This document shows positions 21,409 to 34,858 of a stretch of 64,000 bases of DNA, piece after piece. Position numbers and translations under genes: made by a program. The notes under the pieces were generated by a model. The model searched no databases. It saw only the letters and a program-made list of their open reading frames with translations, and was not told where the DNA came from. Every line of letters begins with the position of its first letter. Position 1 is the first letter of the stretch. The DNA comes from Dryas octopetala (lineage: Eukaryota > Streptophyta > Magnoliopsida > Rosales > Rosaceae), in contig OY992833.1 in assembly GCA_963921425.1 (NCBI GenBank), positions 20,111,454 through 20,175,453 of the forward strand, written 5' to 3'.

Positions 21409-24400
21409 ATGGTATGAACCCAGAACTCTCTCTCTCCCTCTCTCTCTTTCCTTTCAAATTGTTATAATTCACAAAGCTTGTGCTCCATCCCAGGAGTACC
21501 TGAAATCCGTGGTCCCTTCACAACTGCTCTCCGAGCGAGGCTCTAACCTGGTAGTCATCAACCCAGGTATTTGATTTCTCGTTCTGTACAACCCCATTTG
21601 AATTCAACACTAACCCATCAAATTTTACTAAGCAAACACAAAACCCACATGCCCACTCAATCTGTTGGTCACTTATTCGGTCCTTTCTTTTGGGTTGTGG
21701 GGGGTGGTGCTCAGGTTCTGCAAATATCAGAATAGGCCTTGCTTCACAGGACACCCCTCTTAACATTCCTCATTGCATTGCAAGGCATACCACACAGGTG
21801 CCCAGGAGAAATGTTCAAGACCAGGTTTCTTACATTTCAATAGCTTTTATTTTGTTTTATTTGTTTGTATGGGTTAGTCCTGATTATTGGTTTTTGGGTT
21901 TCAGATGCTCAATTCTCAAATTACAACTGCGCAGTACATGGAGCGCGAAAAAGCCTACGATACAGTGAGTCTATGCACATTGCTTCATTTAATACTTTAC
22001 CTCATTAATTTTGTATTTGGCATTTGAACTGAAGCTTTCTGTTTGTTCATTTTAAAGATTGCATCGTTCCTGAAGATACCATTTCTGGATGAAGAGGTTG
22101 CTAATAATTCTTACCCACGCAAGGTACATATTATGATTGATAGAAATCATTTTCTGCTGAATTTAGCATTGCATATATTCATTTTGATTGAGATAGGGTG
22201 CTTTGCATGTTCCCTAATGTAAGAAATTTTGATTTGCATCATTTTTCTGGCCTTTTGATTTCAATACGATTATCTGAATGGGCTTGAATGGTTGCTGTAT
22301 ATTAATGACCTAAAAACCATGGAGACCAATATAAACCCAGCTTGATTTTTTATGATGGATGTGTTTTGGTTATTAACATGATGAAAATGATGTGCAGATG
22401 GGACGAGTTGATGGATATAATCCACAGCATGGTAGAAAGGATACAGCATTTGATTGGACAGATGTATATGAAAAGGACTCTAATTCGTCTTCAGCTTTAG
22501 GTAATAGAAGAGTGCTTATATTTCGCTTGCTCTACTTACTTTTCTTGATTTTCATGATTGATTGAACTACTTTTAATGGGTGCATGATGTTTCATATTAC
22601 AACCCATATCACCTGTTTAGGTGCACATTTCCTCACATAGGCATGCTAACTATGCAGAAAGTTCAGAGAACAAAAGCGCAACTAATGAGACTGTGGACCA
22701 GCATGAAGATGCAAATACTAAGGAGCTAGTTTCTAGCAAACAAAAATACAAAGAGGTCATTTTTGGTGAGGAAGCACTAAAAATATCCCCCATGGCGCCA
22801 TATACCTTACGTCGTCCTATGCGCAGAGGTCACCTAAATATTTCGCTACATTATCCCATGCAGCAGGTACACTCCCCATTGGCTTTTTAACATGATCTAT
22901 AAATTGACTTTAGTTAAGGTATTATTGTCAAATACATGATTTCACTTCACCTGGGGTTTGATTACATCATCAGCTATTTTTCTTTTGACTTTTGAGAAAT
23001 TTTTGGGTGATATATGTATGAATCATCACAAATTCACTATATAATCAGACTTTGCTTTTTAGTTAATCATAAAATACTGCAGATGTTATATACATTTTGC
23101 ACTTTTTTAGGTGTTTGAGGACATGCATGCTATTTGGGAATATATATTGACAGAGAAACTGCACATCCCTCTATGTGAAAGAAACATGTATTCTGCTATT
23201 CTTGTCGTCCCAGAAACATTTGTTAATCGAGGTACTGAAATTTTTTGTCACAGCTCATTAGGTTGAAAAATATCTTCTTCTTCTTTTTTTCCCCACTTTT
23301 TCCATCTTAGTCATAGAGCTTCCATGACTATAAATTGTTTTACTTTAAATTTTATCTTCACTATATCTTGTATGATTGTTTAAAATGTTTCTCTTTTATG
23401 AGTACAATTTTTTGCTATTTTGTTTAGTTCCTACTTTCTCTAATATCTTTTTTTTTTCTTTGTTTGAACTCATCAATGTATTTACTTACTCAAGGTAAAT
23501 GCTACATGATCTGAAAATGCTTTAAATTGATCAACAAATGCGTGTCAATCAGAAATTACTATTGCATTTTCTTTAAAAAAACACATTATTTTTCATCTTA
23601 CTGAAGAAGGTGATCTTGCTAAGTATATTAGTGAGAAAAAAGGCTTGCATTTTGGAGTTAGCCTGTTTCAGCTTGAAGTTGGACATGTCCTTCCTGATTT
23701 GTAGTTTAAACTATAACAGTAAATCTTTTATTAAGAACTCCATCTTGAATCCTTCTCAATGGGCTTATCAAGCTTCATTGAGCTGGATATCAAGTTTAAC
23801 AGAGGTCTCTATACAATATTGGATATAGAAACGTTTGGAGTGAGTTAAGCATTTCAATCATATTTCAGCAATAATTGAAATTATTATTGTTACAATGTGT
23901 AGTGGTGATGATTTGCATATCTTTCCCAGTGGTGATGAAGTCATCCTATCTTATTGTCAGCTAGTATCTTTGGTTTTATTAGAAAGTTGACTTCAAGTTG
24001 AACACTCTTCCCTAGTTGTCTGTCCACAAAAAACAATGAATTCTGTTTTCAATATTGTTGGGGGCTTGTGCAATTTATTTAACATTGTTTTTTTCATGTA
24101 CACATTAGGTGTAAGTGTAACCATCTTAATGTAACTTCGACGGCAGACCAATAAAAATTCACCATTTTAACCTTGCATTTATGATTCATCTCACATCTTC
24201 TTGTGCAATCAATGCTGTGTGTGTGATGGAAAATAGCATGTGAGTGCTATTTATAAATACATTTTTTTACATCATATCAGGATGCAGTTAATTCTTTACG
24301 AAGATTTCATTTGCTCTTCTGTGGTTCTATCTTGGCCTATTGTAATTTTGATTATGGATGTCTATTATCGTCTATAACATAAAAAAAAAATTTCTTGGGA

Positions 24401-27400
24401 AACTATCGTGATTTTTCTATCCTTACATTTTCTCCAAGCAGAAATAAAGGAAATGTTGTCTATAGTCTTGCAAGACTTGCGTTTCAGCTCAGCCGTGGTA
24501 CACCAGGTGAGGAATTTATCTTTTTAAATGTTGCAAGATGAATTCCAATTTATGTTTTGCATCAAATTGTTACCAAGAATGGTTTAAATTATTAAACATG
24601 GGATCAATATTTTATTACATGACATGGAAGGGGCCATTTATTTAAAAAAAAAAAAAAAAAACTCAAACTACTTCAGTGAAAAATTAAACTACCTCTTTGG
24701 CATATCCGTATGGCATTGTTTCATGTCCAAAACTTGTGATTGTTGCATGTGATTACAATTTATTTCTTACCAGATGGTTTTTTTGGCCTTGTCTTACAAC
24801 GGATGGTTATTACCTGGAATATGATGTGTACGAGGTGTTACATCTTTTCCGTATGAAATCTATGCTCAATGAGATAAAGCCATAATGAAAGTCATCGTTT
24901 GATTTTGTATTTGTTCTCAATGTTGTTGACACTCATCTTCTTGATTGATGATTTCCTATATTTGCAGTAGACTTGTTGTCTCTCTGCAGCTCTCCAGGAT
25001 TTCACCTTTGTATATGATGATCTTACTGTGTGTTGGTTAATGCAGGAAGGTCTGGCTGCAGCTTTTGGGAACGGGTTATCAACAGCATGTATTGTTAACA
25101 TGGGTGCTCAGGTGACATCAGTTATTTGCATTGAGGTAACTGCAAGTTCTGTACCTTATTTTTGCTTCTAGTTAACTCCAAGACAACAACTGTTAGTGTA
25201 AAAAGATATGAATCCATACAGCCTCTGCATATATTTTCATGCTTTGGAAATCAAACTTGCGAAAATATATTTTTTGGTGTTCAATTGGTGGTACTTCTTC
25301 AAAGTGACTTTTTTTTTTTTTTTTTTTTACATGTAAAAAAATATATTTCTGCTTTTTCTTTTGTTTTTTTTCAGACAAAAGCTATCCAATGTTTTCTTGT
25401 ATTACTAATACCAACCATACCACGGTCACCAACACATCACCGCCATTTGCTCTCCTCAAGCTCCCGTATCAACACTAGCACAAGTTTTACCAAAACCATA
25501 CACCTAAAATCCTCTCCTTGATCACCATCACTACTACATCCATCACTATTGGCACTAATGGTAACATTACCACGGCAATTGCTGCTACCACCGTGTATGG
25601 GTTCTGCAAAGCTATTACTTTATCCAATGGGCCTCATTACCATTTATTCCACCATTGGTGTCAAGGGAACTGCTTATTTCAGTTGCACCGTCACTGCCAA
25701 CCATCCTTTCATTCCTTTGTTTATAAGTGTCTTATTGTTTTGAGACATCCTTCTTTTTAAAGCTTTTGCATGCAGCAAAAAAAGAATAATAACTTCTTTT
25801 TCTAGCTTTTTGGTCGTATATCAGTAGCATGACTGGATTATGCATAAATTTGAGAGAGTTGCTCTTTTCCACTTATGATAATCTACCACTTGTCTATTCT
25901 GGTGTCCAGGATGGAGTAGCTTTACCTACTACAGAGAAAACTTTACCTTTTGGCGGAGAGGTAGGTTTGTTTTTAAACTTATTACTTAAGTTTGGACTAG
26001 CTATAGGAATGAAAGAAATGTTATACCCTTGTTTCTGTAGTTGTCATTCATCCATGTTAACTATAAGTCTAAAAGTTTCTTGATGAGGTAAAGCTCTAAG
26101 TCTTTCTTTTAATGATTCATCACTCTTACTTTCAATCTTCAAATTTACGTCTTAGTTATGTGGCCATGCCCAAGCTTTTGTGCTAAAATGTCTTCATCCT
26201 ATTTAATTATGTCAGCTATACGAATTTGAATTATTCTTTATTTTTTATCATCTTGTCCTTTGCATGAATGTGTCTCAAATATATTTTTACTTGACTGTGA
26301 CTCATATCGTGTTTGACCAATTTGGTCCGTCCTTCAAATGCCTTCAACTTGTACCATGAAATGTGATGGTGCATTATTTGTTCTTTTAGCATGTTAGCAC
26401 TGAGCTAATTATATCATCACCTATTTGTCCCACTGCAAGGCTTTTAAAATCATCAGAGTTACCTTACTCTCATCTTGTAACCTATTTCTCTATCTCTTAA
26501 ACTTCCATGAATGAAACGATTTTGTTTATGTTCTATTTCTGTTAACCTAGGATTTTTAAGGTAAATAATTGTTATTATCATTTATGGATTTAATATCTAA
26601 TATTATTATTATTGAGCTTCTTTAATATGTTATTTAATAAGTTTCATTTGCCACTTAAATAATGAATGTATTTTTTTCAGGATATATCAAGATGCCTTCT
26701 TTGGACTCAGAGACATCATCAGACGTGGCCACAAATTCGTACTGACATGTACACAAAGCCTATAGATCTGTTGATGCTTAACAGACTAAAAGAGTCTTAT
26801 TGTGAGATTAAAGTTAGTTCCTCCTACTTTTTTTCTCTTTTTTCTCCTGTTATCTTACTTATCTTCCTTTTGTGCCATAGTACATGCCAGTAACACATAA
26901 TTTACACAAACACACACACACAATTATATTAGAACAGATATCAACCTAGTCCTTTTTATCTTTGGTAAGGATTCAGGTAGGTCAAGGTCCCTGCATATTG
27001 AAAACAGGACGATCAATTGCTTGAATTGAAGTACTATATGTTGATAATTGACTTGTATGGAGCGTATAATTTACATGGACAAGGTTCCTTCACCTTGTAT
27101 CTCAGCTTGTGCTTTTCTAATTATCTAGTTTCCTTTGTACAGGAGGCGGAGCTTGATGCTGTTGGTGTAGTTCATTCTTATGAAGATGGCATGCCAGCTG
27201 GATCTCATAAGACAAGACTAACTGCTCTTAACGTCTGTCTCTTAATATGAATTATAGTTGCTATACTTCTGAAAGATAATTCTATGGAAAATATTAATTC
27301 TCACCCTATCTTGAATAGGTCCCTCCAATGGGTTTGTTCCACCCAACGCTTTTGGTTCCAGATGCATATCCTCCACCACCCAGTGTTTGGTCAGTCATGT

Positions 27401-29281
27401 TTGTCAAGTTAAACTTCTTTGCAACATAAAAATACTTGGGATAAATCACCTCACCTTGATTGTTATTGGATTGGTTACTTAAATAGGTTTCTTGACTATG
27501 AGGACATGTTGGAAGATACATGGCACATGGAATTTCCCAGAAGATCTGAAATGTCAGATGGCCTGTTTCCCAGCATTAATGTTGGGTATCCGATGTGGGA
27601 GAGCTACCCAGTTTTTGCAGCTAAACCAAAGAAAGAAGAGAAGGTTGGCCTTGCAGAAGCCATAACGAGTAGCATTCTTTCAACAGGTAGGTTTCTTTAT
27701 ATTCGCCTACTATGTGTTTCTATCTGATACCTGAGTACCACTTGGTGCTTTATTGACAGGACGTATAGACCTTCAAAGAAAATTGTTTTGCAGTATACAA
27801 TTGGTGAGTGTGTCAACCAAGATAGACTAAGTTTCTATATTCGATTCCGTTATGTAGAAGGGATGAAATGACATATTTTCATGCTTTAGATTGGTGGAGT
27901 AGCTTTGACAAGAGGCCTTGTTCCTGCAGTGGAGGAGAGGTTTGTTTTAAGCTAAACAATCTACTTGTTTGATTAGTATTTTTGATTATGCTCTATGCCT
28001 ATGATGTTCCATGTAAATGGTTTTTTAGAGTTTGCAAATTGAGTCATGACAAGGAAAAACTCATCAACATGGACCTTTCACCAGTTGTGGTCTACATTAA
28101 TGAACTCATACCTTAGGCAATTAGGCTTTATGTTTTCACACTGCAAGTATGCAAGATGGATTGTAATTGTTAGGTCAGGGGATCCTCCAGATTTGTTAGT
28201 TCATAGTTGTACATGCTTGGAAAAGTTGTTTGCATCCCCCTTTTACACTGTCCCTATTGACCAATCACCTCATAACAACTTTGTGCAGAATTTCTAGTTT
28301 TCAAGTATGCTTTGGTATTGCATACTTATGCCGGGGGTTGGGTAATTTAAATCCCAGGACCATGAAACTTGTCTATTGTCATTTAAATCTCTTTCTAGCA
28401 TAGGAAGAGAAAAATACAAATAAAGTTAAAATGAGAGCCTGATATGCCCATGAGTTTATTTAAGAAATGCTATTGAATGGTATGGACCTTTCAATTAAAA
28501 CGATTTAAACACCCTTATAATATTAAATAAGCTTTTTTATTTTTGCAGGGTTTTACATGCAATTCCTTCAAATGAAGCGATTGATACTGTTGAGGTAAGT
28601 TTAATTCTATTGTCTTGATGGTTTTAAGCCTTTTTTACTTCGTTTGCTCAACTTCGACTTCCCCAGCCTCAACTTTTTTCTGTTATTATCCTTGTCAATG
28701 TATGATTATAGTCTTGCTAATGGATAATGATACACATAATTGGTCTTATGAACGTCATGGTTCATGGATTGTGGCCTAATGTGATTTCAGTTGTGCCTTT
28801 CACATTATCTCTTGTCATGACCTTTCTCAGATGTGGATATTATATTATCTGATTTTCTGATTTAGTATATGTTAAATAGGTCTTGCAATCAAGATCAAAT
28901 CCAACCTTTGTATCGTGGAAAGGCGGAGCGGTAAGTCAAGCACCCTCTACCTTTGTAGTATATAGTTGTATCCATCTTTTCTAGTGGCTGGTTATGGGGA
29001 GGAGGTGCGACCAGGCCCGAGAGCCATTAGCTTGTTCCTTGTTGGTTGTCTGTGTCTGATGAATTCCACCTACATGTGTTTTTCTGGTTACACATTTCAT
29101 CATGTTACTATCTGAGCATATATCTTGCTCACAACAGATTCTTGGAATTCTTGATTTTGGTCGAGATGCTTGGATACATCGTGAGGACTGGATTCGCAAT
29201 GGGATTCACATTGGAAGTAGCAGAAAGTACAAGGATTCTTATTTCCTTCAAGCGCAGGCAATGTGTTACATTAATTCGTGA
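21409..29281 (+). CDS. ARP9: Actin-related protein 9 (nuclear ARP, ARP8-like)
   Basis: Twenty coding exons give 592 aa: 21409-21411, 21494-21566, 21715-21824, 21905-21964, 22058-22123, 22398-22500, 22658-22866, 23111-23231, 24442-24506, 25046-25135, 25910-25960, 26681-26812, 27143-27232, 27319-27389, 27487-27686, 27760-27803, 27890-27939, 28549-28594, 28880-28930 and 29138-29281. The protein starts MEYLKSVVPSQLLSERGSNL and has the actin-fold NPGSANIRIGLAS motif, a variable acidic insert at about residues 120-170, and NMGAQVTSVICIEDG and GGVALTRGLVPAVEER in the later ATPase-fold motifs. Plant ARP9 is the ARP8-class nuclear actin-related protein linked to the INO80 chromatin remodeller. Exon 1 codes only for the initiator Met. 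The start of exon 7 is slightly uncertain because 22641 offers another AG. All other joins keep frame. Confidence 0.9.
25136..25909. other. Long ARP9 intron with pyrimidine and low-complexity tracts
   Basis: Intron 10 contains a T run at 25310-25327 and a C/A/T-rich stretch at 25420-25760 that is open in two frames with no recognisable motif. It may be an old insertion. It is spliced out in the predicted mRNA. Confidence 0.35.
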
Positions 29282-30689
29282 AAGGTAAGAGCAACTACCT
29301 GCTCTTGTTTACATGAACATAATTGAAGGTGTTATCATCACTTCCCAATACTGTTAATGTTAGTTAGGGCTTTGGAAGTTTGCTGACTTTGTAACATATA
29401 TCAAATGCGTGGTTTCCAATGGAGCTTTGTTAACTGCATGCACTTGGGAGATCTTAGTCTTGGTTTTGGAGGTTGAAGAAAAAAAAAGACCCTTGCGTCT
29501 CATAATCTTTCTGATATGACTGTCAAACCCCTGGTCTTCATTTGTACAGATATGTCACTGGCAGTTTCTTATTTATGCACAGCTAGGCACTTAAAGATTG
29601 TTGGCACTTTGGCATTTGATTGTAAAGGATCAAACTCCTTACCATAACTTATTGAATATGAGGAAAATATCATGAAAATCTCCATTTATTACATGTCCAA
29701 TTCTCTTCTTTGCTGTATAAAAAATGTCCATGTCTTTGTTGGTAATTAGTTCCCACAAACCCAGTTGATGTTGATGGAATATGGCAAGTACAGAATAGAA
29801 AACAATGAAAAAGGAAACAAGGAGAAATTTATTATAAGACGCAAGTTGTTGTCCCTCCATATGCTTGTGCATAAGAACTCTGTCACTACCCAACTGCCCA
29901 AAACAAATGAAAGAGATGACAGTTTTTGCAAAGCCATCAAATTTCTCAAGTTAAACATTTTCTCTAAATTTAGTTCTTTTATAACAATATATGAGATTTT
30001 AAAACTGTAAAAGATCATAATCAGCAAAAAGCTTTCATTTTTACTCCGTACTTCATTATTCAACTTGAGTACTTTTGAGTATGGAATAGAGGTTAGACCG
30101 TTAGAACAATAAACCCACATCGGGAAAAAGGAAAAGGAACGAGGGCAAGAGGTCATACAAATAGAGCATGTGGGTGACTTGAATTACTTAAAAGGGTCGG
30201 TTGGCTAAATATGCCACTCTCACCCTTGCTTGGTGAGTGCCGTATGGATATCAAGACATATGGCCGACATAATTTGTGGGACCGTATAGGGTTGGCTCGC
30301 TTGGCCGACCCTCCTCTTCTCAGTTCCAAATCTCTCAACTTTCAAAATTGGACAACTTTTTTAGGATATGTTTGGTGGAAAGCATCCCATTTTCATAGAT
30401 TGGCGTTAACATTTCTTGGGATGTACGATATAACTTGCAAACCAACTCAAAAACAAATACAATAATGGAAGGTTTTTCAAATCTTAGTTACCAAGTGATA
30501 TGAAAACTTGAAAATTCAAATGTTGTACCTAAAAAAATATGACATCAAATATCTTTCTCATTTCAAATTGAACCATAAGAACAAATGAAACATTAGACAT
30601 AAGTGTTGGGATCCAAACTATTGTAAAAGTGTGGGATGTCGTAGAATATGGATGTGAAAATTTAAATGCACCTTGTGCTGAGTTGATCT
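29282..30689. other. ARP9 3' flank and spacer
   Basis: 3' untranslated sequence of ARP9 followed by AT-rich spacer. No gene was recognised; open frames at 29746-30156 and 30211-30465 have no family features. Confidence 0.45.
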
Positions 30690-31165
30690 CCTAAAGGTTT
30701 AGAGTGTTTCACAACTTGCATTTTATAATTTTAATTTTGTTCAATTTAGTACCTAATGTTTTAATTTACTTACAATCCACTACTGTCATATTTTTTATTG
30801 TCTAATTAATGTTAATTGATGATTTGATAGTTACGGATCCCATTGATGACCAACTTGTAAGGCCGAATGACCATTTTGCATATGCATTTGGAAAGGTCGT
30901 TCAAAAACCAAAAATTCATATAAAACTGTTGAAACAATTTTTATGAGGCAATCTGGTATGTCGTTTGGTTTTACAAGTTAACAAAATGTGAGGCTCGTAA
31001 TTGTCACGTTGTCAATTAATGTCTGATTAAATAGTCAAACAGACAATAATAGTCAATTGTAAGTAAATCAAAACGTTATGTACTAAATTGAAAAAATTGA
31101 AACGATAGGATGTAAGTTGTAAAACTCCCGAATCTTAGGGGTGTAAGTTATAATTTAGTCTTTTT
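30690..31165. mobile_element. MITE-like inverted-repeat element
   Basis: The left arm (about 30690-30830) and right arm (about 31020-31165) form a long imperfect inverted repeat. Both contain TTCAATTTAGTAC and TTTACTTACAAT when read toward the centre. There is no coding capacity, and the exact ends and target duplication are not clear. Confidence 0.6.
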
Positions 31166-31897
31166 TTCCCAACCATTCATATTTTACACACCTAAATATA
31201 TTAATAAAAAATAAATAAATAAAGAATCTGAACCCCAACACCCTAGCACCTCAGCCAGACCCATCCCTTGCAGCCCATGTCGCCGGCCACAAACACCCCC
31301 TTCCCATCAAATCACCGCCCCATCTCTGGCGGTCCCACCCACCAATCACCATGGGCAGTTCTCTCTCTCTCTCTCTCTATTTGCTCACCCTCTTTCTCTT
31401 CGACTCTCTAACAGGACGAAAATGGTCTAGATCAAAGGTGGGTGACAATTTTTTGTCAAATTCACATTGCTAAATTAGTATATTCAATTTTTGACTATAT
31501 AAAAATCAAATTTAATAACTTTTCTTTTTTTAAAATACGGAGGAAGAAGGATCGAATTTGGGTTCAAGTGCACGTTGCTAATAAATATCAAACAATTTCG
31601 ACTGCCTGAGAAATAACATCTTGTTTATCAAGGTGACTAATTAAAATTTGAACTTTTAATCCACTTGGTGTGCTGGCCGCTACTAATGGGGTATCAGTTG
31701 AAAATCACATTCGCAGCAGAAAGTAATCAAACTCAGCTAATTGTCAAAAGAAAAAAAATGTAGAATAAATTTAGTATCCATCCCTTATTTCCTTACCTTT
31801 CTGAAAGTCTTACACAGATTGAATTCACATACTCAAACACTGAAATCATCAAATTTGAATTGAAAAGGCTGAGTCTTTTCAATTTCAATCGTCAAAA
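31166..31897. other. 3' flank of the isomerase gene
   Basis: Spacer with a short CT microsatellite at 31360-31378. No gene was recognised. The part close to 31897 is presumably the isomerase 3' untranslated region. Confidence 0.4.
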
Positions 31898-32620
31898 TCA
31901 AAGCTTTGGAGTTGCCACCACTTTCCCAGCCAATCCCACGACGCCGCACAGCTCCGGATACAAGCTCTTCCTGATCTCCGCGTACACCTCGCCGTCCCAC
32001 TTCCTCTTCCCCAGCTGCTCCCCCAGGCGCACCGCAGCCTCCACCGCGCTCTCCGCGCTATCGTGCGCCGCCGAGTCCACAATCCCCATCCTCACCGCCT
32101 CTTCCCCCTTCACCTTCATGCCCCTCAGCATCACATCCCTTCGTGCCGAAACTGACCCGATCTTCGACCGAAACGCCGCTACGAAGTAATCCGGGAACGG
32201 CAGCCCCAGGTCCACCTCGCTCATGTACAGCACGCCTCTATCGCGCCTCATCAGGACGTAGTCGTGGCACAGCGCCAGCAGGAACCCGGCGGCGGCGGCG
32301 TGTCCAGGGACGGCGGCGACTGTCGGCATCGGGAGCGAGAGCAGCGCTGCTACCACTGGCTTAAAGGCCACGACCATCCGGTGGAGGCGGTCGCGAGCGG
32401 CGGTGGCGGAGTCGGCGGCTTGGGCCCAGGCTAGGTCGAAGCCGTTGGAGAAGAACTTGCCGTGGGCGGTGGTGATGAGGACCGAGCCGCGCGTGGCTTT
32501 GGACTTGGCTTCGGCGAGAGCCGAGAGGAGCGAGTCGATGAGGGAGAAGCCGATGCGGTGGTCGTCGTCGCCGGTTAGTGTGAGGAAGAAGTGGTCGCCG
32601 CGCTTCTCTAACGTGCACAT
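31898..32620 (-). CDS. ECI: Enoyl-CoA delta-isomerase, peroxisomal (crotonase family)
   Basis: Intronless 240-aa protein, the usual length for plant ECI. The crotonase fold runs from about residue 5 to 195. The CoA-binding segment FFSNGFDLAWA is at about 56-66, the oxyanion-hole region PGHAAAAGFLLAL at about 105-117, and MSEVDLGL at 133-140 carries the catalytic glutamate E135. It ends in PKL, a non-canonical PTS1 that would direct it to peroxisomes. The enzyme shifts double bonds of unsaturated enoyl-CoAs for beta-oxidation, and relatives act in indole-3-butyric acid conversion to auxin. The coding region is strikingly GC-rich beside AT-rich flanks, which opens several spurious frames on both strands. 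The ATG at 32620 fits the family N-terminus (MCTLEKRG). Alternative: another crotonase-family member, less likely. Confidence 0.92.
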   Translation of the reverse strand: MCTLEKRGDHFFLTLTGDDDHRIGFSLIDSLLSALAEAKSKATRGSVLITTAHGKFFSNGFDLAWAQAADSATAARDRLHRMVVAFKPVVAALLSLPMPTVAAVPGHAAAAGFLLALCHDYVLMRRDRGVLYMSEVDLGLPFPDYFVAAFRSKIGSVSARRDVMLRGMKVKGEEAVRMGIVDSAAHDSAESAVEAAVRLGEQLGKRKWDGEVYAEIRKSLYPELCGVVGLAGKVVATPKL

Positions 32621-33179
32621 GGCTGATGGGGTCTGCTAAAGTGCGCAAGCAGTTCGGTTTCGTACCCGTTTTGATACCCGGGAAGAAAAAATAAAAAACA
32701 TATGTTTCTCTTCAGCATAGTGGTGGAGTGGTATTGACCATTTTACCCCTTACACCAAGGTTAAATTTCAGATCTGCCCCCTCCTTTGGTCTTAACATGA
32801 TGCACTATGATTATTGATTAGTGTTTGCTTTAGAGATTGATTTTGCATTTTTATAGCATTTGTGTCTCTGAAGTTGTTAAGTTGTGAGGGTATCATTGGA
32901 ATATTGTCTTAACATCTTCCACATGGCACTCTCACATGTCATCCCATTATAAACATGGCTAAATCCTCGGTCATATTATATGAGAATTTATCTCTAATAA
33001 TTAAAAGTATTTAGTTTCTTGGCCAGTTGCCCCAAAAAAAAAAAGGTATTTAGTTTGGATCCCTTTCCTAGTCTAGGCTTTACTTCTACGATGTATGTGG
33101 TCCCTACTCTTACCTGTAATGGCCTTACTTCAATAAAGTTGTGGCCAAAACAGATGCAAGATTTTAGGTATGAGTAGAT
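32621..33179. other. Spacer upstream of the isomerase
   Basis: Promoter-side sequence of the isomerase gene, then AT-rich spacer. No other gene was recognised. Confidence 0.4.
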
Positions 33180-34216
33180 CCGAGGTTTAAATTTTGATTT
33201 GAGGAGGGATCGAAATCGAAACGTATAATCCTCAATTTTTCGTGATAATTTTGCTGAAATCCTCGAAATTTCGCCAGCGAAATTTTCGGCGGGTGAGATC
33301 AAGGGAGAAAAAAAGGGCGGCGGCATGAGGGAGATGAGGGAGAAAGAGATAGAGGGAGGAAGAGATGAGGGGCTGAAACAACTGGTTTTCGGTGGGTTTC
33401 GGCGACAAGAGGAGATGAGGGAGAAAGAGAGGAAGGAGAAAGAGATGAGGGTGAGGGTGGTGATGGAGATGCAGAGAGAGAAATATAGAGGAATAAGAGT
33501 GAGTGTGAGAGAGAAAAAAAAAGTCACAGACTCACAGGCAGCAGCGAAGAAGGAGAAGAAGAAAGGAAATGAAGGAAAGAGTCAGCCACGGGGAAAGATA
33601 AGGAAGGAAAGAGAAAAAAATAAAAGAAAAATAAAAGAAAAGAAATAAAAGAGAAAAAAAATTTTTATTGGAGTTTGAGACTTTTGGGCAATTGGAAAAA
33701 AAAAATTTGGGGTTTCGTTTGGTCATTTTAGGGTTTCGTTTAATTGTTTTTAAACCATAAAATAATAAACTCTAATACATTTTTATATAAAAAATAATTA
33801 AAAATATCCTAATAGGCCTAAACCCTAATATCATATATTATATCTTAAACAATATAGAGTATAGATTATAAAATATATAGGGTTTAGTGTATAGATTATA
33901 GATTATAGAATATAAAGAATATATTAATTTCATTTATTCATTATACTAATTTTATTTAATAGTATTTACCTTCAGCACGCATTATATTTATCTTATATCA
34001 CATGAAATTTATTATATAATTTGGTTTCTTCAATATTTTTTATCAATGAAGTAGATATTATGTTAAATAAACATATGGTAAAGTTTCATTCAAAATTCCG
34101 TATTTTGATAGTAATTTCCGTCGTTTCTGTCTAATTTCTGTCGAAATTTAAATCTTCAAAATTTTCATCGAAATTTTCATTAAAATTTTTTTGAAATCCG
34201 AAATTTTATTCCTTGG
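33180..34216. mobile_element. Non-autonomous DNA element with GA-rich core
   Basis: About 1.04 kb. The ends CCGAGGTTTAAATTTTGATTT and, inverted, CCAAGGAATAAAATTTCGG form imperfect terminal repeats. TAGAT lies directly outside both ends (33175-33179 and 34217-34221). Subterminal GAAATTTCG-like motifs occur on both sides. The core at 33300-33650 is GA-rich and open in one frame as a low-complexity charged peptide, which I do not regard as a gene. The part 33774-33828 is shared, inverted, with the element at 61000-62558. The class is uncertain because a 5-bp duplication is unusual for DNA transposons. Confidence 0.5.
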
Positions 34217-34858
34217 TAGATCAATGGAGATTGTGATACAATCCTAACGGGTTGAAATAATTTCTGTACTAATAAATGAGTTCCAATTCCAAGCCTTCCT
34301 TACCAAACAAAAAACATAAAGGCCAAGCCTCCAACATTGTCAACCAACAGATGAGAGAAAACTAGGCAGTCTGGGCCTGTTTTCCTTCGTATCTTTAGGC
34401 CTCTTTCGGCCTTTCTGTTTTTGTTGGGCTTTGACATTTGTTTCTTCTTTGGTTAATACATTCTTTATTTACCAAAAACAAAAACATTGCCAAATGTCAA
34501 CTAACAAATGAGATTACCTGTGAAACGACAGCGTCTCTCATACAAGTCCACTTGGTAAATCGTAATTTACTCATCCAGTTACCCTATGGGCTTTGGCGCC
34601 AGAATGTTAAAAATACAGGCTATTACTTGTACACGAATGTCAAGGCAGATGAAAAAACCGCGAAATTGGAGAAGGTAAACCCTTAAAACTTTGTTTCGCG
34701 CCAAAATATTTTCTCAAATAAAAGCGAAGGCGCGCCAAACATTCTTCATTCCCCTCTTTTTCTTTTTTCTCTCTCTCTCTCTCTCTCTTCGCCAAATCTC
34801 TGTTCTATTTCCTAAAACCCATTTTCCAATACCTGTGTTCTGCTTCCAATCCCAGTCC
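34217..34858. other. Upstream region and 5' leader of the RAD5B-like gene
   Basis: Contains the presumed promoter and leader. A CT tract at about 34768-34789 lies 70 bases upstream of the chosen ATG. The reading frame is open back to an ATG at 34691, so a longer N-terminus is formally possible. Confidence 0.5.

Noticed and set aside
25162-25760. Overlapping open frames with Thr/Ser-rich peptides
   Set aside because: They lie within an ARP9 intron, are low-complexity, and the flanking exons join in frame without them.
32361-32648. Other-frame open frames over the isomerase gene
   Set aside because: They are shadows created by high GC content; only the ECI frame has family motifs.
33325-33648. 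107-aa Lys/Glu/Arg-rich open frame
   Set aside because: Low-complexity GA repeat inside a transposon-like unit, with no homology signal or gene structure.
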